From positions 930,001-994,000 of the forward strand of contig NZ_JBDFMI010000006.1 in NCBI RefSeq assembly GCF_047238185.1: 64,000 nt of DNA. The letters run 5' to 3'. Position numbers and translations under genes: made by a program. This document shows, one piece after another, positions 58,843 to 64,000 of the stretch. The notes beneath the pieces are model-generated. The model saw only the letters and a list, made by a program, of their open reading frames with translations, was not told the DNA's origin and made no database searches. How positions within the stretch are numbered: position 1 is the stretch's first letter; each line of letters opens with the position of its first letter. Origin of the DNA: Bacillus_AD sp047238185 (GTDB lineage: Bacteria > Bacillota > Bacilli > Bacillales > DSM-1321).

Positions 58843-60135
58843 ATGATTGAACGTTATACAAGACCTGAAATGGGCGCAATTTGGACAGAAGAAAACCGTT
58901 TTAAAGCATGGCTGGAGGTAGAAATCCTGGCTTGTGAAGCTTGGGCTGAGCTTGGGGAAATCCCTAAAGAAGATGTGAAGCTTATCCGCGAAAATGCATC
59001 TTTTGATGTAGACCGGATCAAGGAAATCGAAGAAGAAACACGCCATGACGTAGTTGCATTTACGCGAGCTGTCTCAGAAACATTAGGAGAGGAGCGGAAA
59101 TGGGTGCATTATGGGCTTACGTCAACAGACGTTGTTGATACTGCTCTTTCCTATCTGATTAAACAAGCAAATGAAATTCTCCAGGCCGACCTAGAACGAT
59201 TCATCGGTATTCTTAAAGAGAAGGCCCAGGAACATAAATATACGGTTATGATGGGGCGTACACACGGTGTCCATGCAGAACCGACAACTTTTGGACTGAA
59301 GATGGCACTTTGGTATGAAGAGATGAAGCGCAACCTGGAACGCTTCAAAGCAGCGAGAGAAACGATTGAATATGGAAAGATGTCAGGGGCTGTCGGCACA
59401 TACGCGAATATCGATCCATTCGTTGAGAAATATGTTTGTGAAAAACTGGGGACTAAGCCGTCGTTGATTTCCACACAAACCTTGCAGCGTGACCGCCATG
59501 CACAATATATGAGCACGTTGGCTTTGATTGCCACAAGTATCGAAAAATTTGCCACTGAAGTGCGTGGATTGCAGAAGAGCGAAACACGGGAAGTAGAAGA
59601 GTTTTTCGCGAAAGGGCAAAAGGGATCTTCCGCCATGCCTCATAAGCGCAACCCGATCGGTTCCGAAAATATGACTGGGTTGGCACGTGTTATTCGCGGG
59701 TATATGTTGACTTCTTATGAAAATGTCTCGTTATGGCATGAACGCGATATCTCTCATTCTTCCGCTGAGCGCATTATCTTGCCGGATGCAACAATTGCCC
59801 TTAACTATATGTTAAATAGATTTGGCAATATTGTTAAGAATCTTACGGTGTTCCCGGATAATATGAAACGCAATATGGACCGGACACTTGGATTGATTTA
59901 CTCTCAAAGAGTATTGCTGGCATTAATCGATAAAGGGCTTGTTCGCGAGGAAGCGTATGATACAGTCCAGCCGAAAGCCATGCAGTCATGGGAGGAGCAA
60001 GTTCCATTCCGTACACTGATTGAAGGGGATGAAAAAATTACGAGCCATCTGTCCCCTGAGGAAATTGCAGATTGCTTCGACTATCAATATCATTTGAAAA
60101 ATGTTGACTTTATTTTTGAACGCTTAGGTTTATAA
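58843..60135 (+). CDS. purB: Adenylosuccinate lyase
   Basis: PurB acts twice in purine synthesis, on SAICAR and on adenylosuccinate. The 430-residue protein has the fumarase/aspartase-superfamily signature GSSAMPHKRNPIGSENMTGL (about residues 262-281), MGRTHGVHAEPTTFG with a catalytic His, and GLTSTDVVDTALS. CGGAGG precedes the ATG. A terminator-like hairpin stands in the 191-bp gap that follows. Confidence 0.97.
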   Translation: MIERYTRPEMGAIWTEENRFKAWLEVEILACEAWAELGEIPKEDVKLIRENASFDVDRIKEIEEETRHDVVAFTRAVSETLGEERKWVHYGLTSTDVVDTALSYLIKQANEILQADLERFIGILKEKAQEHKYTVMMGRTHGVHAEPTTFGLKMALWYEEMKRNLERFKAARETIEYGKMSGAVGTYANIDPFVEKYVCEKLGTKPSLISTQTLQRDRHAQYMSTLALIATSIEKFATEVRGLQKSETREVEEFFAKGQKGSSAMPHKRNPIGSENMTGLARVIRGYMLTSYENVSLWHERDISHSSAERIILPDATIALNYMLNRFGNIVKNLTVFPDNMKRNMDRTLGLIYSQRVLLALIDKGLVREEAYDTVQPKAMQSWEEQVPFRTLIEGDEKITSHLSPEEIADCFDYQYHLKNVDFIFERLGL

Positions 60136-60243
60136 TAGGTACCCCCCCTCTGCCGGAGGGAAATGCTGCGGTATTGTTCTTTACGGCGCACAATCCTAAG
60201 GTGGCTCTGTGTGCCTTATGGAAGAGGATAAAGCTGACAATTA

Positions 60244-60284
60244 AAAACATCTGTGGAGTATAAAGGTCTTCCGGATGTTTTTTT
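60244..60284 (+). terminator. Internal terminator between purB and purC
   Basis: AAACATCTG pairs with CGGATGTTT (one T-G pair) and is followed by a run of Ts. No promoter is evident between it and purC, 43 bp later, so it may act as a partial terminator or attenuator inside the pur operon. Two further small hairpins (60143-60162 and about 60195-60223) lie upstream in the same gap. Confidence 0.8.
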
Positions 60285-60326
60285 AACACTATATTTTGCC
60301 AATATTCCAAAAACGGAGGCATACAC

Positions 60327-61052
60327 ATGGAAAAGCGAGCATTGCTATATCAAGGGAAAGCAAAACGGGTTTACGCAACAGAACAAGAAGGGGTTGTTTG
60401 GCTGGAATATACAGACCAAGCAACTGCATTCAACGGCGAGAAGAAAGAACAGATTGCCGGAAAGGGCGTTCTGAATAACGAGATTACAAGTTTGCTATTT
60501 TCAATGCTTAAAGAAGAAGGGATTGAATCCCACTTTATAGAGCGAATTTCAGACCGCGAACATTTGGCTAAAAAAGTGGATATCGTACCTTTGGAGGTCG
60601 TTGTCCGCAATATAGCTGCCGGAAGTCTTTCGAAAAGGATCGGCCTTGAAGAGGGCGTTGTTCTGAAGCATCCGATCATGGAATTTTATTATAAAAACGA
60701 TGATCTTGGAGATCCGCTTTTGAATGATTCGCATATTGAGCTTTTGGGTCTGGCGACTGGACAGGAGCTGAAGCGAATAAGCGATCAGGCTTTGAAAATT
60801 AATGAAGTGCTTACCCGTTACTTCGACGGGCGGTCCATCCGTTTGATCGATTTCAAATTGGAGTTTGGCAAGCTGCCGGATGGAGAAATCATCCTGGCAG
60901 ATGAAATTTCGCCGGATACGTGCCGCCTTTGGGACAAAGAAACCGATGAGAAGCTTGATAAGGATGTGTTCCGCAGAAATCTTGGGAACATTACAGATGC
61001 ATATGAACAGATATTAACCCGACTTGGAGGAACGAAAACATGTACAAAGTAA
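60327..61052 (+). CDS. purC: SAICAR synthase
   Basis: PurC condenses CAIR with aspartate. The 241-residue enzyme has LLYQGKAKRVYATEQEGVVW near the start, PLEVVVRNIAAGSLSKRIGL in the middle and LADEISPDTCRLWD with Asp and Glu for metal and substrate. It overlaps purS by 13 bp. ACGGAGG precedes the ATG. Confidence 0.96.
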   Translation: MEKRALLYQGKAKRVYATEQEGVVWLEYTDQATAFNGEKKEQIAGKGVLNNEITSLLFSMLKEEGIESHFIERISDREHLAKKVDIVPLEVVVRNIAAGSLSKRIGLEEGVVLKHPIMEFYYKNDDLGDPLLNDSHIELLGLATGQELKRISDQALKINEVLTRYFDGRSIRLIDFKLEFGKLPDGEIILADEISPDTCRLWDKETDEKLDKDVFRRNLGNITDAYEQILTRLGGTKTCTK

Positions 61053-61294
61053 AAGTGTATGTAACATTGCGTGAGAGTGTATTGGATCCACAGGGAGCTG
61101 CCGTGAAGCATTCATTGAACAGCCTTTCATATGCAGAGGTAGAAGACGTCCGCATCGGAAAATATATGGAATTATCCATTGGCAAGACTGACCGCGATAT
61201 CCATGATGTGGTGAAGGAAGTGTGTGAAAAGCTGTTGGTGAACACAGTGATTGAAGACTACCGATATGATATCGAGGAGGTTGTCGCCCAGTGA
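61040..61294 (+). CDS. purS: FGAM synthase subunit PurS
   Basis: The 84-residue protein is the small bridging subunit of the three-part formylglycinamidine ribonucleotide synthase of Gram-positive bacteria. YKVKVYVTLRESVLDPQGAA and AEVEDVRIGKYMEL are typical. It overlaps purC by 13 bp and purQ by 4 bp, so all subunits are made together. Confidence 0.95.
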   Translation: MYKVKVYVTLRESVLDPQGAAVKHSLNSLSYAEVEDVRIGKYMELSIGKTDRDIHDVVKEVCEKLLVNTVIEDYRYDIEEVVAQ

Positions 61295-61977
61295 AATTCG
61301 CAGTGATTATGTTCCCAGGTTCCAATTGTGATGTTGACATGTTCCACGCAATCAAGGATGAGCTGGGAGAAGAGGTTGAGTATGTTTGGCATACAGAAGG
61401 CGACCTAACCGATTTTGACGGCATTCTTCTTCCGGGGGGATTCTCCTATGGAGACTACTTGCGTTCTGGAGCGATCGCCCGGTTTTCAAATGTGATGGAG
61501 CAGGTAGTGAAAGCTGCTGAAGCCGGCAAGCCGGTGCTTGGCGTCTGCAATGGGTTCCAAATCCTTCTGGAGGCGGGGTTATTGCCTGGGGCCATGAGAC
61601 GCAATGAGAGCCTGCATTTTATCTGCCGGAATGTACAGCTCAAGGTGGAGAACAATGAAACAATGTTTACCAATATGTACAATCAGGGGGAGATCATCAC
61701 GATCCCTATCGCCCATGGCGAAGGAAATTATTATTGTGATGAGCTTACTTTACAAAAACTGAAAGAAAACAAACAAATTGTCTTTACATATGAAGGGAAT
61801 AATCCGAATGGCAGCCTTGGGAGCATTGCTGGCATTACAAATGAAACAGGGAATGTACTTGGAATGATGCCGCATCCTGAACGTGCTGTCGATTCATTAT
61901 TGGGCAGTGCAGACGGGCTTAATCTTTTTAAATCTATCGTCAAACAATGGAGGGAATCATATGTCGTTACTGCTTGA
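61291..61977 (+). CDS. purQ: FGAM synthase subunit PurQ (glutaminase)
   Basis: PurQ is the class I glutamine amidotransferase that feeds ammonia to PurL. The 228-residue protein has FPGSNCDVDMFHA at the start, LPGGFSYGDYLRSGAIARFS, the nucleophile Cys in VLGVCNGFQILLEAG and the His-Glu pair in GMMPHPERAVD. It overlaps purS (4 bp) and purL (17 bp). Confidence 0.96.
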   Translation: MKFAVIMFPGSNCDVDMFHAIKDELGEEVEYVWHTEGDLTDFDGILLPGGFSYGDYLRSGAIARFSNVMEQVVKAAEAGKPVLGVCNGFQILLEAGLLPGAMRRNESLHFICRNVQLKVENNETMFTNMYNQGEIITIPIAHGEGNYYCDELTLQKLKENKQIVFTYEGNNPNGSLGSIAGITNETGNVLGMMPHPERAVDSLLGSADGLNLFKSIVKQWRESYVVTA

Positions 61978-64000
61978 GCCAAGTCCGGAGAGTATTTTAA
62001 CGGAACAAATATATGCAGAAATGGGATTGTCTGCTGAAGAATTCGACATGGTGAAGAACATTCTTGGGCGTTTGCCGAATTATACAGAGTTAGGCTTATT
62101 TTCAGTCATGTGGTCAGAGCACTGTTCTTATAAAAATTCCAAGCCTGTATTGAAAAAATTCCCTGTCACCGGTGAAAAAGTGCTGCAAGGTCCCGGAGAA
62201 GGAGCTGGTATCGTTGATATCGGCGATGGGCAGGCAGTCGTGTTTAAAATTGAATCGCATAACCACCCGTCAGCCATTGAACCGTACCAAGGAGCTGCAA
62301 CAGGAGTGGGCGGCATTATCCGTGATGTTTTTTCAATGGGAGCCCGTCCGATTGCCATGCTGAATTCATTGCGCTTCGGAGAATTGGATGATGCACGCGT
62401 TAAATATCTATTCAAGGAAATCGTAGCAGGAATAGCCGGTTACGGGAATTGCATCGGCATTCCGACGGTAGGAGGAGAAATCCAATTTGATGATTGCTAT
62501 GATGGAAATCCATTAGTCAATGCTATGTGCGTAGGATTGATCGACCATAAAGATATCAAGAAGGGCCAGGCGCACGGCGTCGGCAATACAGTCATGTATG
62601 TAGGTGCAAAAACAGGGCGCGATGGCATCCATGGAGCCACATTTGCTTCCGAGGAATTGACTGAAACATCCGGCGATAACCGTCCCGCTGTCCAGGTCGG
62701 CGATCCTTTTATGGAAAAACTGCTGTTGGAGGCTTGCCTTGAACTGATCCACTGTGATGCACTTGTGGGGATTCAGGATATGGGAGCTGCCGGTCTTACT
62801 AGTTCCTCTGCAGAAATGGCCAGCAAAGCCGGGTCTGGGATTGAAATGAATCTGGATTTGGTGCCTCAGCGTGAAACAGGTATGACAGCATATGAAATGA
62901 TGTTATCCGAATCACAAGAGCGGATGCTGATTGTAGTGACGAAAGGCCGCGAGCAGGAAATTGTCGATCTATTTTCGAAGTATGATCTTGAAGCTGTGGC
63001 AATCGGCCATGTAACGGATGATAAACAATTGCGCTTGCTCCACAACGGGAAAGTGGTGGCCGATGTGCCGGTTGATGCATTAGCTGAGGATGCTCCTGTA
63101 TATCATAAACCATCCTCAGAGCCTGATTACTATGCTAAGTTCAAAGATATGGATTTAGACACGCCTACCATTGAAGATTGCGGCGGGACTTTGAAGCAAT
63201 TGCTGTCACAGGCGACAATTGCAAGCAAGGAATGGGTATACGACCAGTACGATTATATGGTCCGCACCAATACAGTCGTAGCGCCCGGATCAGATGCGGC
63301 AGTGCTCCGTATTCGGGAGAGCAACAAAGCATTAGCGATGACCACTGACTGTAATTCACGCTATATCTATCTTGATCCGGAGGTTGGCGGAAAAATTGCC
63401 GTGGCGGAAGCGGCGCGGAATATCGTATGCTCTGGCGCTGAGCCTCTGGCTATTACTGATTGCCTGAATTTCGGAAATCCAGAGAAGCCAGATATTTTTT
63501 GGCAAATTGAAAAATCCACCGATGGCATGAGTGAAGCTTGTACTTTCCTTGGGACGCCAGTCATCGGAGGGAATGTATCACTTTATAATGAAACAAATAG
63601 TGAAGCCATCTACCCCACGCCTGTAGTCGGCATGGTTGGATTGGTGCACGATTTAGCTCATATTACAACTCAATATTTCAAGCAAGCTGGTGATGCAGTC
63701 TATATTATCGGCTCGGCCAAGCCGGAATGGGGAGGCACCGAACTGCAGAAGCTTCTTCACGGTGAGATTTTCGGGCCTGCTCCAGCAATCGACTTAACGG
63801 TTGAAGCAAAACGCCAAAACCAATTATTGAATGCGATCCGTGCAGGAATCATATCTTCTGCGCATGATGTAGCGGAGGGCGGATTAGCTGTTGCCGTTGC
63901 TGAATCATTATTCGGCGGAAAAGGATTTGGCGCCTCTTTGACAGTGCATGAAGATGCAGTAACAGAATTGTTCAGTGAAACGCAATCACGCTTTGTCGTG
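61961..64000 (+). CDS. purL: FGAM synthase subunit PurL (3' end outside the window)
   Basis: PurL is the synthetase subunit that turns FGAR into FGAM. The frame is open for 680 codons to the window edge, against about 740 in B. subtilis, so only the C-terminal end is missing. Visible parts are MWSEHCSYKNSKPVLKKF, VFKIESHNHPSAIEPYQGAA with the catalytic His, and MGAAGLTSSSAEMASKAGSG. ATGGAGGG precedes the ATG, which overlaps the end of purQ. Confidence 0.96.
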   Translation, partial: MSLLLEPSPESILTEQIYAEMGLSAEEFDMVKNILGRLPNYTELGLFSVMWSEHCSYKNSKPVLKKFPVTGEKVLQGPGEGAGIVDIGDGQAVVFKIESHNHPSAIEPYQGAATGVGGIIRDVFSMGARPIAMLNSLRFGELDDARVKYLFKEIVAGIAGYGNCIGIPTVGGEIQFDDCYDGNPLVNAMCVGLIDHKDIKKGQAHGVGNTVMYVGAKTGRDGIHGATFASEELTETSGDNRPAVQVGDPFMEKLLLEACLELIHCDALVGIQDMGAAGLTSSSAEMASKAGSGIEMNLDLVPQRETGMTAYEMMLSESQERMLIVVTKGREQEIVDLFSKYDLEAVAIGHVTDDKQLRLLHNGKVVADVPVDALAEDAPVYHKPSSEPDYYAKFKDMDLDTPTIEDCGGTLKQLLSQATIASKEWVYDQYDYMVRTNTVVAPGSDAAVLRIRESNKALAMTTDCNSRYIYLDPEVGGKIAVAEAARNIVCSGAEPLAITDCLNFGNPEKPDIFWQIEKSTDGMSEACTFLGTPVIGGNVSLYNETNSEAIYPTPVVGMVGLVHDLAHITTQYFKQAGDAVYIIGSAKPEWGGTELQKLLHGEIFGPAPAIDLTVEAKRQNQLLNAIRAGIISSAHDVAEGGLAVAVAESLFGGKGFGASLTVHEDAVTELFSETQSRFVV

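Overview
The window looks like chromosomal DNA of a low-to-mid GC Bacillales bacterium, most likely Bacillaceae. The 16S and 23S sequences are Bacillus-like, ribosome binding sites are strong (AGGAGG type), and the backbone genes lie in the order known from Bacillus subtilis: yeaC-yeaD-yebA-guaA ... pbuG ... yebG-purE-purK-purB-purC-purS-purQ-purL. I do not assign a genus. This backbone is broken by two blocks. About 7 kb lies between guaA and pbuG, and about 27 kb between pbuG and yebG. The larger block holds fatty-acid degradation genes, two complete rRNA operons, a fructose operon and an anaerobic ribonucleotide reductase.

Layout. Positions 1-4.1 kb are visibly AT-rich and accessory: a decayed stretch, a VWA-domain lipoprotein, two tandem copies of an unrecognised protein and the tail of a third copy. 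A frameshifted membrane protein and TadE/TadG-like pseudopilin genes follow (4.1-5.9 kb), then a broken membrane gene (6.0-6.5 kb). LytS/LytT and a CstA-family transporter (6.8-11.2 kb) appear to form one circuit, with a 21-bp-spaced direct repeat in front of cstA. A permease and an M20 amidohydrolase form an operon (11.4-13.8 kb). MoxR/DUF58/transglutaminase genes (14.1-18.6 kb) precede guaA. Then come an ECF sigma/anti-sigma pair with its own ECF-type promoter, an MFS sugar-acid transporter with an enolase-superfamily dehydratase, a CPBP protease, a broken membrane gene facing a broken merR gene, pbuG, two small DUF3147-like membrane proteins, and a phosphatase. A four-gene fatty-acid degradation operon with a perfect cre site runs from 31.0 to 36.6 kb. 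Two near-identical rRNA operons, offset by 7,031 bp, occupy 36.8-49.0 kb, with a separate third 5S gene downstream. fruR-fruK-fruA, nrdD-nrdG, yebG and the pur operon fill the rest; purL runs off the right edge.

Regulation is unusually readable. Three guanine-class purine riboswitches (guaA, pbuG, purE) and two PurR PurBox pairs, each CGAAC-N24-GTTCG, tie purine synthesis, GMP formation and purine uptake together. A tandem NrdR box pair with centres 31 bp apart precedes nrdDG. A helically phased array of TGAWTG hexamers precedes fruR. A CcpA cre site sits in front of the acyl-CoA dehydrogenase operon.

Several genes carry single lesions (a 1-nt deletion near 2,328, in a T7 at 4,485 and in an A6 at 27,387; a 1-nt insertion at 6,457; an in-frame TGA at 27,035). 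Three of the five lie in homopolymers, so sequencing error must be excluded before calling them pseudogenes. I found no CRISPR array, no tRNA gene, no intact transposase and no complete prophage. The only candidate for something undescribed is the 0.9-5.9 kb VWA/duplicated-protein/TadE-TadG cluster, and its function remains unknown.
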